From assembly GCF_000763945.1 (NCBI RefSeq), contig NZ_JQFJ01000001.1, forward strand, positions 130,346-194,345: a stretch of 64,000 bases of DNA, given 5' to 3'. Source of the stretch: Sphingopyxis sp. MWB1. Lineage in GTDB: Bacteria; Pseudomonadota; Alphaproteobacteria; Sphingomonadales; Sphingomonadaceae. Positions 52,819-61,476 of this stretch are shown here, piece by piece (the first letter of the stretch is position 1; every line of letters starts with the position of its first letter). Both the position numbers and the translations under genes were made by a program. The notes below the pieces were generated by a model. It saw only the letters and a list, made by a program, of their open reading frames with translations. It had not been told where the DNA came from and searched no databases.

Positions 52819-53379
52819 TTAAAGCGTGCGGATCAACCGGGTGGCGACTGCGGCCCAGGGCGGATTGCTGACGACCTGTTGCCGCTGACCGGCGCCGAGC
52901 GGGAGCAGGTGCAGCTTCTCGCCATCGACATTGAGCAGGCGCGCAAAGATGAAGCGCCCGGCGGGGCGCGGGACGAGCAGGTCGCGGTTGAGCGCGCCCG
53001 ACCAGTCGCCCTCGATCCGGCGGCACCAGATTTCATCGCCCGCGCGATAATCGCCGATCGAGGAGGTGACGCGCACCGCCAGCATACCCTCGGTTGGGCG
53101 CGCGGTGAGGGCTTCTTCGACCCTGGTGGAGGCGTGCGCGCCGTCGGCGCCGAGATGCGCGGTGATTTTAAGCTGCGTGTCCTGCGGCAGCCGCACCAGT
53201 TCGGATGCGTCCACGTCCAGCGCGGCGGCGATACGGTTCATCCAGTCCAGCGACAGAGTGCGGGTGCCGGTTTCCAGCCGCCCGATGGTCTGGGCCGTGG
53301 TGGCGGGCGAGCAGCGCTGCGCCACCTCTTCGAGGGTGAGGCCCTTGGCGCGGCGCACGGTGCGGATGCTGTTGATCAT
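52819..53379 (-). CDS. Cro/CI-type (XRE) helix-turn-helix regulator with C-terminal effector-like domain
   Basis: A 186-residue protein. Residues 1-60 form the XRE DNA-binding domain (TVRRAKGLTLEEVAQRCSPATTAQTIGRLETGTRTLSLDWMNRIAAALDV). The remainder has a barrel-like pattern (AVRVTSSIGDYRAGDEIWCRRI) reminiscent of S24-type C-terminal domains, but without a visible Ser-Lys peptidase dyad. ATG 53379 follows AAGGGA. It lies 49 bases upstream of the glycosyltransferase gene on the same strand. Confidence 0.8.
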   Translation of the reverse strand: MINSIRTVRRAKGLTLEEVAQRCSPATTAQTIGRLETGTRTLSLDWMNRIAAALDVDASELVRLPQDTQLKITAHLGADGAHASTRVEEALTARPTEGMLAVRVTSSIGDYRAGDEIWCRRIEGDWSGALNRDLLVPRPAGRFIFARLLNVDGEKLHLLPLGAGQRQQVVSNPPWAAVATRLIRTL

Positions 53380-53471
53380 GGCGGTCCCTTGGATAACCAA
53401 TTTGGTTTCTTCTTTCCTATAAAATTTGCCGCTGTCAAGCGGGGGTGGAGTTGCGCGAAAGAGGAGACGCC

Positions 53472-53954
53472 ATGATCGCCCGCAAGCTGGAGAGCCGAAT
53501 TCATCCCGACGATCTGATCGAACCCGGCAAGGCGGGGCCGCAGCTGATGCGGCATGTGCGGGTCAATGTCGCTGAAAGCCCGCTCGGCTGGCTTGCGGCA
53601 CGCGGATATCTGACCGAGGCGCAATATCGCGCGGGCGAGCGGCTGCGCGCCGATTATGAGCGGGCGGGGCTGGCAGCGCGGGTGACGATGCGCTGGGATG
53701 CCGCGCCGCCCGCGCGGGTGCGGGGTGGGGCGCGCGCCGCCGATGCCTCGCTGGCGCGTATCGACGCGCATCGCCGCTTTCATGCCGCGCTGGAGGCGGC
53801 GGGGCCGGGGCTGGCCGACATATGCTGGCGCGTGATTTGCGGCGGGGAGGCGATGGCGGGGGCGGAAAAGGCGCTGGGCTGGCCCGCGCGGTCGGGGCGG
53901 GTGGTGTTGACACTGGCGCTCGACCGGCTGGTGCGATTCTACGGGACGGGGTGA
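53472..53954 (+). CDS. DUF6456 domain protein
   Basis: A 160-residue protein. 'NVAESPLGWLAARGYLTEAQYRAGERLRADYERAGLAARVTMRWD' is the core found in alphaproteobacterial DUF6456 proteins; 'LADICWRVICGGEAMAGAEKALGWPARSGRVVLTLALDRLVRFYG' has the look of a helix-turn-helix. ATG 53472 follows GAGGAGAC. It may act in DNA binding, but no function is known to me. It is divergent from the XRE gene across about 90 bases. Confidence 0.72.
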   Translation: MIARKLESRIHPDDLIEPGKAGPQLMRHVRVNVAESPLGWLAARGYLTEAQYRAGERLRADYERAGLAARVTMRWDAAPPARVRGGARAADASLARIDAHRRFHAALEAAGPGLADICWRVICGGEAMAGAEKALGWPARSGRVVLTLALDRLVRFYGTG

Positions 53955-54014
53955 AGGGGCGCGGGGGCTATGGCCTGCCTTGGTATCCCGGCCTGATCGG
54001 GAATCCATTACCGG

Positions 54015-54054
54015 GCCGTCGTCGTGGATCCCGGATCAAGTCCGGGATGACGAG
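54015..54054. repeat. Dispersed palindromic repeat, copy B
   Basis: Forty bases identical to 26611-26650, with the palindrome TCCCGGATCAAGTCCGGGA at the centre. It runs into a short tandem array. Confidence 0.75.
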
Positions 54055-54098
54055 AAGGGGGAAGGGATGACGAAGGGGAAGGGATGACGAAGGGGGAG
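54044..54098. repeat. Short degenerate tandem repeat
   Basis: Three copies of a 17-20-base unit of the form GGGATGACGAAGGGGAA, the first overlapping the end of the palindromic repeat. It looks like local duplication of the repeat edge. Confidence 0.6.
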
Positions 54099-54120
54099 GG
54101 GCAGGAAGCGGGTTGGCTTC

Positions 54121-55905
54121 CTAACCCAGATTTTCCACCTCTTCGGCCAGTTCCAGCCAGCGATCTTCGGCTGCCGCTTTTTCCGCGCGCAGGGTTTCGA
54201 GTGTTTCGGTCAGCGCGGTGAATTTCGCATGGTCGCGGGTGAAGAGGCTGCCGTCCGACAATTCCCCCTCGATGCGCGTCATGTCCGCTTCAATTTCCTC
54301 GATCCGGCCGGGAAGCAGATCATAGTCGCGCTGATCCTTGTAGCTGAGCTTCTTGCGCTGTTGCGGCGGCGGCGCGGGGGTGGGGGCGGCGCTGCTCGTC
54401 GATTTGCTTTTGGCGGGCGCGGGCCTGCTGCGCTTTGCTTCCCAATCGGCATAGCCGCCCGCGACGATATCGACCTTGCCCGACCCGTCGAGGCCGAGCG
54501 TGACGGTGACGGTGCGGTCGAGAAAGTCGCGATCGTGGCTGACGAGCAGCACCGTGCCCTGATAATCGGCGATCACTTCCTGGAGCAGATCGAGCGTTTC
54601 GAGGTCGAGGTCATTGGTCGGCTCGTCAAGGACGAGCAGATTGGATTCGCGGGCAAATTCGCGCGCGAGAAGCAGGCGGGAGCGCTCGCCGCCTGACAGC
54701 GCGCTGACGCTGGCCTCGGCCACCGAGGGTTCGAAGAGAAATTCCTTCAAATAGCCCTGAATATGTTTTTTGACCCCGCGCACCTCGATCCAGTCGCCGC
54801 CGTCGGCGAGGACGTCGCGCACGCGCTTGTCGGGCGAAAGCAGGCTGCGCTGCTGATCGATGACGATGCCGTCGAGCGTGGGGGCGAGGGTGACCTCGCC
54901 GCTGTCGGGCTGAATTTCACCGGTCAGCAGCTTGAGCAGGGTCGATTTGCCCGCGCCATTGGCGCCGACAATGCCGATGCGGTCGCCGCGCTGGATGCGA
55001 AAAGTGAAGTTGCGGATGATCGGGCGGTCGCCAAAGCTTTTAGAAATATCGTCGGCGACGATCACCGATTTGGAGCGCACATCATCATTGGCAAGGCCCA
55101 GCTTGGCGACGCCGGGGCCCCCGATCATGGAGGCGCGGGTGGCGCGCATTTCCATCAGCTTTTCCAGCCGCCCCTGGTTGCGCTTGCGCCGCGCCGTCAC
55201 GCCGCGTTCGAGCCAATGCGCCTCCAGCTTCAGCTTCGCGTCGAGCTTTTCGGCGGCGCGGGCTTCTTCGGCGAACACCGCCTCCATCCACGCGTCGAAG
55301 CCGCCAAAGCCGATTTCCTTGCGCCGGATGCTGCCCCGGTCGAGCCAGAGTGTCTGGCGTGTGAGCCGGGTGAGAAAGGTCCGGTCGTGGCTGATCGCGA
55401 CAAAGGCGCCGCCGAAACGCGACAGCCAGTTTTCAAGCCAGTCGATGGCGGCAAGGTCGAGATGGTTGGTCGGCTCGTCAAGCAGCAGGACATCGGGATT
55501 TTGCGCGAGCGCGCGGGCGATGGCGGCGCGGCGACGCTCACCCCCCGATGCGCTGGCAGCTTCGCGCGACATGTCGATGCCAAGCTGGTCGGCGATGGCG
55601 GCGACTTCAAATTCCTGGGGGGGGTGGTCGCCGCCAATGGCATAGTCCATCAAGGTGGCGTAGCCGGTGAAATCGGGTTCCTGTTCCAGGAGCACGACAT
55701 GGGTGCCGGGGACGATGGTGCGCTTTCCCTTGTCGGGGTCGATTCGATCGGCAAGCAATTTGAGCAGAGTCGTTTTGCCCGCGCCGTTGCGGCCGATCAG
55801 CGCGAGCCGGTCGCGCGCGCCAATATAGATGTCGAGGTCCTGAAACAGCCATCCGCTGCCCTGGACAAGGCCGAGGCCTTCATATGATAAAATCGGTGCT
55901 GCCAT
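54121..55905 (-). CDS. ABC-F family ATPase (Uup-like)
   Basis: A 594-residue cytoplasmic protein with two ABC domains and no membrane segments. Domain 1: GRNGAGKTTLLKLL, ASGGERRRAAIARAL, DVLLLDEPTNHLDL. Domain 2: GANGAGKSTLLKLL, LSGGERSRLLLARE, LLVLDEPTNDLDL. The linker is about 80 residues with basic helices. The C-terminal coiled coil (after residue 525) is as in Uup, which binds ribosomes or branched DNA. ATG 55905 starts at MAAPILSYEGLG; a longer start is not supported. Confidence 0.9.
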   Translation of the reverse strand: MAAPILSYEGLGLVQGSGWLFQDLDIYIGARDRLALIGRNGAGKTTLLKLLADRIDPDKGKRTIVPGTHVVLLEQEPDFTGYATLMDYAIGGDHPPQEFEVAAIADQLGIDMSREAASASGGERRRAAIARALAQNPDVLLLDEPTNHLDLAAIDWLENWLSRFGGAFVAISHDRTFLTRLTRQTLWLDRGSIRRKEIGFGGFDAWMEAVFAEEARAAEKLDAKLKLEAHWLERGVTARRKRNQGRLEKLMEMRATRASMIGGPGVAKLGLANDDVRSKSVIVADDISKSFGDRPIIRNFTFRIQRGDRIGIVGANGAGKSTLLKLLTGEIQPDSGEVTLAPTLDGIVIDQQRSLLSPDKRVRDVLADGGDWIEVRGVKKHIQGYLKEFLFEPSVAEASVSALSGGERSRLLLAREFARESNLLVLDEPTNDLDLETLDLLQEVIADYQGTVLLVSHDRDFLDRTVTVTLGLDGSGKVDIVAGGYADWEAKRSRPAPAKSKSTSSAAPTPAPPPQQRKKLSYKDQRDYDLLPGRIEEIEADMTRIEGELSDGSLFTRDHAKFTALTETLETLRAEKAAAEDRWLELAEEVENLG

Positions 55906-56043
55906 GATGAACGGTTCGCTAGCGAGACGTTCAGCCGGGCGCAAGCGCGGCGCGGGCAAGGCAGGAACGCGTCCGATCCGTCTGCGTTACGGGAACAGAC
56001 AGGCCAATGGGCCGGACGCCCGGATCAACAGGAGGGTTTTTTG

Positions 56044-56790
56044 ATGAAAAAGCGTATATTTAGCGCAGTAGCCGCCAGCGCGGCGCTGATCGCGGCGACA
56101 CCCGCCGTAGCGCAGCAGGGAGGAGCGAATGTGACGGTAGCAGCGAGCCAGGGACCGATTTTGAGCTTCAGCGTCAGCGAGGAAGTGCGCGCGCGTCCCG
56201 ATCAGGCGACAATTGGCGCGGGCGTCCAGACGAACGCCCCCACGGCGGTCGAGGCGATGCGCGCCAATGCCGCCGCCATGGAGAAGCTGGTCGCCGCCGT
56301 CAAAAAACAGGGCATCAAGCCCGAGGATATCCAGACAAGCGGCATCAGCCTGTCGCCGCAATATGACTATAATAATCGCAGCGACGGCCAGCCGCCGCGC
56401 TTCATCGGTTATCAGGTGACGAACAGCGTGCGTGCGACGACCGGCAAGGTCGATGGCGTGGGACCGCTGATGGATGCGCTGGTCGCAGCCGGCGGAACCA
56501 ATATCGAAGGGCCGTGGTTCGCGATGAAGGACCCCGACGCGATGCTGGTCGGCGCGCGCGGCGCGGCGATCAAGGCCGCCGAAGCCAAGGCGGCGGATTA
56601 TGCGCGGCTGGCCGGATATCGCGGCGCCGAACTGGTTTCCTTGAGCGAAGGCGGTTTTTCGGGACCGCAGCCGCCCATGCCCTATGCCCGCGGAATGGCG
56701 GCGATGGACGCGAAGGTTTCGACTCCGGTCGAACCAGGACAGGTCGGCAACACGCTGACGCTGAATTTTCAATATCGTCTGGTGCGGTAA
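56044..56790 (+). CDS. SIMPL domain (DUF541) periplasmic protein
   Basis: A 248-residue protein with a signal peptide (MKKRIFSAVAASAALIAATPAVAQ). The mature part has the SIMPL pattern 'SVSEEVRARPDQATIGAGVQTNAPTAVEAMRANAAAMEKLVAAVKKQGIKPEDIQTSGISLSPQYDY' and 'ARGAAIKAAEAKAADYARLAG'. Family members are periplasmic or outer-membrane associated and linked to stress. ATG 56044 follows AGGAGG. It ends the core-like part of the window. Confidence 0.88.
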   Translation: MKKRIFSAVAASAALIAATPAVAQQGGANVTVAASQGPILSFSVSEEVRARPDQATIGAGVQTNAPTAVEAMRANAAAMEKLVAAVKKQGIKPEDIQTSGISLSPQYDYNNRSDGQPPRFIGYQVTNSVRATTGKVDGVGPLMDALVAAGGTNIEGPWFAMKDPDAMLVGARGAAIKAAEAKAADYARLAGYRGAELVSLSEGGFSGPQPPMPYARGMAAMDAKVSTPVEPGQVGNTLTLNFQYRLVR

Positions 56791-57229
56791 CAAGGGCCAG
56801 GCAACAAGGCGTCGCCCCCGCCTTCGCGGGCACACCGATGTTATAACTCGCTGGAAACATCCATCTGAGTTTTTTCCATTGTCAGAATATTTGGTACAAG
56901 TCGGGGTGTGGATTAGCCGAGCACGGGTCTCGTCTGGAGGTCGATATCAAGCGGCAACGTCGATTAAGACGGAGACAGGGCTGGTGATCAAGGTGTGAAC
57001 CTTGCGAGCCGGTCCTCGTCCAGATTTTCACAACGCGTATGTTATATGAATGGCAGCGCACCCCCTGTTGCCAATTTATTCGTCCCATCCGGTCGCAACA
57101 GGCGTTAGGTTCAATTTGAATATATTTCCTCCTAGACAGCGCCAGCATGTTGTGTAACTTTGAAATTGTTCGCGCAGTGTAGCCAGATATCCGCATTCTC
57201 GCGGGCAATTGGGTTCGTGGACTACTTAG
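56791..57229. other. Intergenic region at the core/secretion-locus boundary
   Basis: About 440 bases. A hairpin CCCGC-CTTC-GCGGG (56817-56830) follows the SIMPL gene. After about 56840 the sequence becomes richer in A+T. A 108-codon open frame on the minus strand (56882-57208) has no ribosome site or recognisable pattern and is probably not a gene. No tRNA, integrase or attachment site is visible. Confidence 0.5.
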
Positions 57230-59422
57230 ATGGCATCTTCGATGCTAAGTGGATGGCGCGCGTGGGGATTAGTCTTGACCAAAGGGGCGCAAGCCAAATT
57301 TGCAGGCAACTCTGAGTCGGGCTTGGTGGCGCTGGCCACGGTCCTGGCAATCCACAAAATTGCTGTCGATCCAGACCAGCTACGGCATGAGTTGGGGCAT
57401 GAGCGGCCATTGATAGCCGATGACATTCTCCGGTTAGCAAAGCGGCAACAAGGTGTGCGGGCTAAGGCCGTGCAAGTTACATTTGATAAGCTGAGCAGAT
57501 TGCCTCTGCCTGTCGTCGCCGGTGGGCCGAGCGGTTGGTTCGTGATCGGCCGTGTTACCGTTTCTGAAGCCTTAATCCAACGTCCTGGCCAGCCCGTTGA
57601 GAAAGTGCAGCAATGCGCTCTGGCAGGCATTTGGTCCGGCGAAGTGATCTTGCTGACGACGCGAGAAGCCGCCGGGGGCTTAGCAGGCCGCTTCGACTTC
57701 ACATGGTTCATCCCCCAAATTGTGCGCTACCGACGGCTGTTCGGTGAAGTGCTTTTGATTACCTTGGCCTTGAACCTCTTAGGGCTTGCAGCGCCCCTGT
57801 TCTTCCAGAACGTCATTGATAAGGTACTTGTCCACAACACTCTTGCGACACTCCAAGTCCTTGCAATCGGATTCGTGATTGTTTCCGCTTGGGAAGTCAT
57901 ATTCGGATGGCTGCGCACGCGGCTATTCTCCGAAACAAGTCAAAAGCTGGATGTCGAGCTTGGCGCCAAGTTGTTTCGCCACATGATGGGACTACCGCTA
58001 TCCTACTTCGAAGGTCGCCGAGTCGGCGACACGGTAACGCGGGTGCGTCAGCTCGAATCCATCCGTGAATTCCTGACGAACGCATCGCTCTCCGTGTTAG
58101 TCGATCCTGCTTTCACGGTCGTCTTCCTCGTTGCGATGTGGATATACTCGCCGACCCTGTTCTGGATTGTGGCAGCAACGATCCCTGCCTATATCGTTGT
58201 TTCGCTTCTCGTCACTGGCCCTTTGCGCCGCCGGCTCGACGAGAAATTCGAACGAGGTTCCGCGAACAACGCCCTGCTCGTCGAGAGCGTATCAGGTATG
58301 CAGACGGTGAAGGCGGCTGCGGTCGAGCCGCAGTGGCAGGATCGCTGGGAACGGCAACTGGCGGGCTATAGCGCCGCTAATCAGCGCGTCATCAATCTTG
58401 GCAACGTGGGCGGCCAGGCCGTCCAGCTCATCTCCAAGCTCAGCCTTGCCGCCATCCTATTCTTCGGCGCGCGTGAAGTGATCGTAGGAACACTGACAGT
58501 GGGCGGGTTGGTTGCCTTCAATATGTTCGCACAAAGGGTGTCCGGGCCGGTAATCCGGATGGCGCAGCTTTGGCAGGATTTCCAGCAGGTCCGGTTGTCG
58601 ATAGATCGACTCGGGGACGTCCTGAACACGCCCGTCGAACCCGGCGCTGGCTCGAAAGTGGCTTTGCCAGCGCTGAAAGGTGCTGTGCGGTTTTCAGGGG
58701 TGAGGTTCCGCTATGCGCCGGACGGGCCGTGGACATTGGATGAAATCGATTTCGAATTACCTGCAGGCAGAACACTAGGCATTGCCGGATCGTCAGGATC
58801 GGGTAAGTCTACCCTGACCAAGATGCTGCAACGGCTTTATACACCGGCATCGGGTCGCATTTATATCGACGGGGTCGATATCGCCCAGGTCGATCCGGCA
58901 TGGCTGCGTCGGCAGATCGGAGTCGTGTTGCAGGAAAATCTTCTGTTCAACCGATCCGTCCGAGAAAATATCGCTTTGGCAAACCCAGCGATGCCTCTTG
59001 ATCGCGTGATGGCCGCAGCCAAACTCGCGGGAGCTCACGAGTTTGTCCTTTCGATGCCTCACGGTTACGATACCCTCATCGAGGAACGCGGTGTCAACCT
59101 CTCGGGAGGGCAGCGCCAGCGGTTGGCGATCGCCAGGGCACTCGTGACGCAGCCTCGCATTCTGATACTCGATGAGGCGACATCTGCCCTTGATGCGGAA
59201 AGCGAAGAAATCATCCAAGGCAATCTCAAAGCGATGGCACAGGGACGCACCGTCTTAATCATCGCGCATCGTTTATCGGCAATCCGACAGTGCGATCGGA
59301 TAATGACATTGGAGAAGGGCCGCATTGTCGAAGTGGGGAGCCACGATGAGTTACTGCGGCAGAATGGTCGGTATGCCAGTCTCCATCGGCGGCAGACCGG
59401 TAGCCGGAATTTAAGCACATGA
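57230..59422 (+). CDS. Type I secretion ABC transporter, HlyB-like with degenerate C39 domain
   Basis: A 730-residue inner-membrane protein. Residues 1-145 resemble a C39 peptidase domain, but the catalytic Cys position is not Cys (KFAGNSESGLVALA), so it is a C39-like docking domain as in HlyB, not a protease. Membrane segments span about 165-445. The ATPase has GIAGSSGSGKSTLTKML, NLSGGQRQRLAIARAL, RILILDEATSALD and an IIAHRLS H-loop. It probably exports the RTX protein at 61477. ATG 57230 has no clear ribosome site; ATG 57242 is an alternative. Base usage is more A+T-rich than in the core genes. Confidence 0.92.
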   Translation: MASSMLSGWRAWGLVLTKGAQAKFAGNSESGLVALATVLAIHKIAVDPDQLRHELGHERPLIADDILRLAKRQQGVRAKAVQVTFDKLSRLPLPVVAGGPSGWFVIGRVTVSEALIQRPGQPVEKVQQCALAGIWSGEVILLTTREAAGGLAGRFDFTWFIPQIVRYRRLFGEVLLITLALNLLGLAAPLFFQNVIDKVLVHNTLATLQVLAIGFVIVSAWEVIFGWLRTRLFSETSQKLDVELGAKLFRHMMGLPLSYFEGRRVGDTVTRVRQLESIREFLTNASLSVLVDPAFTVVFLVAMWIYSPTLFWIVAATIPAYIVVSLLVTGPLRRRLDEKFERGSANNALLVESVSGMQTVKAAAVEPQWQDRWERQLAGYSAANQRVINLGNVGGQAVQLISKLSLAAILFFGAREVIVGTLTVGGLVAFNMFAQRVSGPVIRMAQLWQDFQQVRLSIDRLGDVLNTPVEPGAGSKVALPALKGAVRFSGVRFRYAPDGPWTLDEIDFELPAGRTLGIAGSSGSGKSTLTKMLQRLYTPASGRIYIDGVDIAQVDPAWLRRQIGVVLQENLLFNRSVRENIALANPAMPLDRVMAAAKLAGAHEFVLSMPHGYDTLIEERGVNLSGGQRQRLAIARALVTQPRILILDEATSALDAESEEIIQGNLKAMAQGRTVLIIAHRLSAIRQCDRIMTLEKGRIVEVGSHDELLRQNGRYASLHRRQTGSRNLST

Positions 59423-60813
59423 CGGGCCTCGCGCACCATTGGAGTATAATGCGTTCCGCCGTGGCTGCGGACAAAGCGAGGTCGAAGAGCCTCCTTCGCA
59501 CAGAAGAGGTAACGTTTCTTCCGGCGGCGCTCGAGATCGTTGAACGGCCCGTATCACCTACAGCCCGTGCGACCGCCTGGATCATGCTGGCCGGTCTCGC
59601 CCTTGCAATCGGTTGGCTGACCTTCGGAAAGGTAGACGTCGTCGCTTCCGCTAGCGGACGCCTCATCCCGGTTGACCACGTCAAGGTCATTCAACCCGCG
59701 GAAGCCGGAGTAGTTCGCAATATCCTGGTGAGAGACGGGGAACGGGTTCGCAAAGGCGAAACGTTGATCGAACTGGACCCCACCATGTCTTCTGCAGAAG
59801 CGGTGCAGGCTGAACGCGCGCTGGAAGTGGCTCAACTCGACGCAGCACGCGCTCGCGCAATCATCTCCGCCCTAGACGGTAACGGCGTCGCCTTCGTAGC
59901 GCCGCCCGGAACGGCGTTTGAGACTGCGCGCAGCCAAGAGGCGTTGGCACGCGCTCAGTTTGAGGACATCAGAGCAACCACTGTCCGGCATCGAGCAGAG
60001 TGGCAGGCGGCTGTGGCGGCACGCGGTGAGGCTGACGTGGAAGTAGCCAAGCTCGCCGAGACCATGCCGCTACTGGACGAGCAGATCGCGGCGAATGAAG
60101 CGCTTTTGCAGAAGGGCTTTGTCTCAAAACTAAAAGTAATCGAGATGCGCCGCCAGCGCCTGGCTACCGGTCGCGATTATGAAATTGCACTCCAAACATC
60201 GAGCAAAGCGTCGGCTCAGATTCATGTTGCGCAGGGTGCAATCATGCAGTCCGAAGCGGAGGCTAGATCACGCATACTGACCGACCTAACAAGGGCGGAG
60301 GCGGAAGCAACGCTGCGACGCGAAGAACTGAGGAAGGCTCGTCAGCGATCGAGCTTGCAACGTCTGGTAAGCCCAGTTGACGGCACGATTGCCCAACTTA
60401 CGGTCCATACCATTGGCGGTGTACTGGAAGCGGCCAAACCTATCATGGTGGTGGTGCCGAGCGACGGTAAACTGGTCGCAGAGGTCAAGGTCTTGAACAA
60501 GGATGCGGGCTTCGTTCGCATAGGCCAGCCCGTCGCATTGAAGCTCGAAGCGTTTCCGTTCACCAGGCACGGCACCCTCCCAGGTAAAATCCAGAGCATC
60601 GGCTCCGATTCCGTGGCCGATGAAAAGCTCGGCTTGGTCTATGTTGCGCGCGTGACCTTGGAGCAAACATTTATAGACCGCGATGGGGTGAGGTCTACTC
60701 TTACACCGGGCATGAGCGTAACCGCAGACATCAGGACTGGCCTCCGGTCGATCCTGAGCTATCTGATCAGTCCACTTGAAAAGGCTCGCCTTGAAGCGGG
60801 ACGCGAACGGTGA
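59419..60813 (+). CDS. HlyD family type I secretion adaptor (membrane fusion protein)
   Basis: A 464-residue protein with one N-terminal membrane helix (about 50-72), a lipoyl-like barrel (GRLIPVDHVKVIQPAEAGVVRNILVRDGERVRKGETLIELDPTM), a long alpha-helical hairpin (120-310) and a C-terminal barrel. It joins the ABC transporter to an outer-membrane TolC-type channel, which is not encoded here. The start overlaps the transporter stop (ATGA). Confidence 0.92.
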   Translation: MTGLAHHWSIMRSAVAADKARSKSLLRTEEVTFLPAALEIVERPVSPTARATAWIMLAGLALAIGWLTFGKVDVVASASGRLIPVDHVKVIQPAEAGVVRNILVRDGERVRKGETLIELDPTMSSAEAVQAERALEVAQLDAARARAIISALDGNGVAFVAPPGTAFETARSQEALARAQFEDIRATTVRHRAEWQAAVAARGEADVEVAKLAETMPLLDEQIAANEALLQKGFVSKLKVIEMRRQRLATGRDYEIALQTSSKASAQIHVAQGAIMQSEAEARSRILTDLTRAEAEATLRREELRKARQRSSLQRLVSPVDGTIAQLTVHTIGGVLEAAKPIMVVVPSDGKLVAEVKVLNKDAGFVRIGQPVALKLEAFPFTRHGTLPGKIQSIGSDSVADEKLGLVYVARVTLEQTFIDRDGVRSTLTPGMSVTADIRTGLRSILSYLISPLEKARLEAGRER

Positions 60814-60855
60814 CGCTCAGCGAAATGCTCTCTGACCGCAATTATTGCCGAAGCT

Positions 60856-61221
60856 TCATGGCGCGCTATCCTTCGTTCGGGCCACGGAAGCCGCCCAATT
60901 ATTCCAATCGGCATCACCCTCCACGCGGTCCAAACATTTTTGCCACAAGCTCTGTACGCTGCCTGGATCGGCTCTCATGGCCGCAATCACTGCGGCGCTC
61001 TCTGCCAATCTTTCCTTTGGAAGTTTTGAGTAATACCAAGAGCGTAGAGCACGCATGGCTTGGCGATCAAGTTTGCTGGATGACTCACCCAAATTTATCT
61101 CAATTGTGTGGGCAGCTATCGCGCAATGAAGATCGTCCCGGCTATCGAGCTCACTCGCAGTGGCTTGAGCGCATCCTGCCAGCAACAGGGATAAAGCCAC
61201 GGTTCTTGCAACTAAGGACAT
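60856..61221 (-). CDS. Small exported protein, probable lipoprotein
   Basis: A 121-residue protein with a signal and lipobox-like MSLVARTVALSLLLAGCAQA. The mature part has two further cysteines (DDLHCAIA; WQKCLDR), which may form a disulfide. Family not recognised. It is on the opposite strand between the HlyD gene (43 bases, convergent) and the RTX gene (divergent). A plus-strand open frame over the same DNA lacks protein-like character. Confidence 0.6.
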   Translation of the reverse strand: MSLVARTVALSLLLAGCAQATASELDSRDDLHCAIAAHTIEINLGESSSKLDRQAMRALRSWYYSKLPKERLAESAAVIAAMRADPGSVQSLWQKCLDRVEGDADWNNWAASVARTKDSAP

Positions 61222-61476
61222 CTTTTTGCTCCAGACGGCGAGGATGCAAACTCAAGCATACGGGTTAGGGATATGCTCTATTCATCAATAATTAAAAAAA
61301 TGTTAAAACTGTAAAATTCAAATTAATTGCCGTATATATACCTATTAATATGAATATAATTGAGTTTGAAGCATATTTTTATTAAAATACAGTTTTATTT
61401 TTCATTTATATGATGAATATATTATGATCAGAATAGCGATGTCGCTCTTACATATTTGAAATTATGGGAGATTATT
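61222..61476. promoter_or_regulatory. Very A+T-rich regulatory region before the RTX gene
   Basis: About 160 bases (61270-61435) are almost only A and T, in sharp contrast to all other DNA here, with runs such as AATTAAAAAAATG and TATTTTTATTAAAATAC. A hairpin AGCGA-TG-TCGCT lies at 61435-61446, and the ribosome site GGGAG precedes ATG 61477. It probably holds the promoters of both divergent genes and may bind a nucleoid protein. Confidence 0.55.

Noticed and set aside
54044..54098. Tandem repeat as a CRISPR or origin iteron array
   Set aside because: Only three degenerate units, no spacers, no replication gene nearby.
56882..57208. A 108-codon minus-strand open frame in the boundary region
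   Set aside because: No ribosome site, unusual composition and no recognisable features.
60810..61268. A 152-codon plus-strand frame directly after the HlyD gene (overlap with its stop)
   Set aside because: Pro/Ser/Arg-rich without domain pattern; the minus strand has a signal-peptide protein there.
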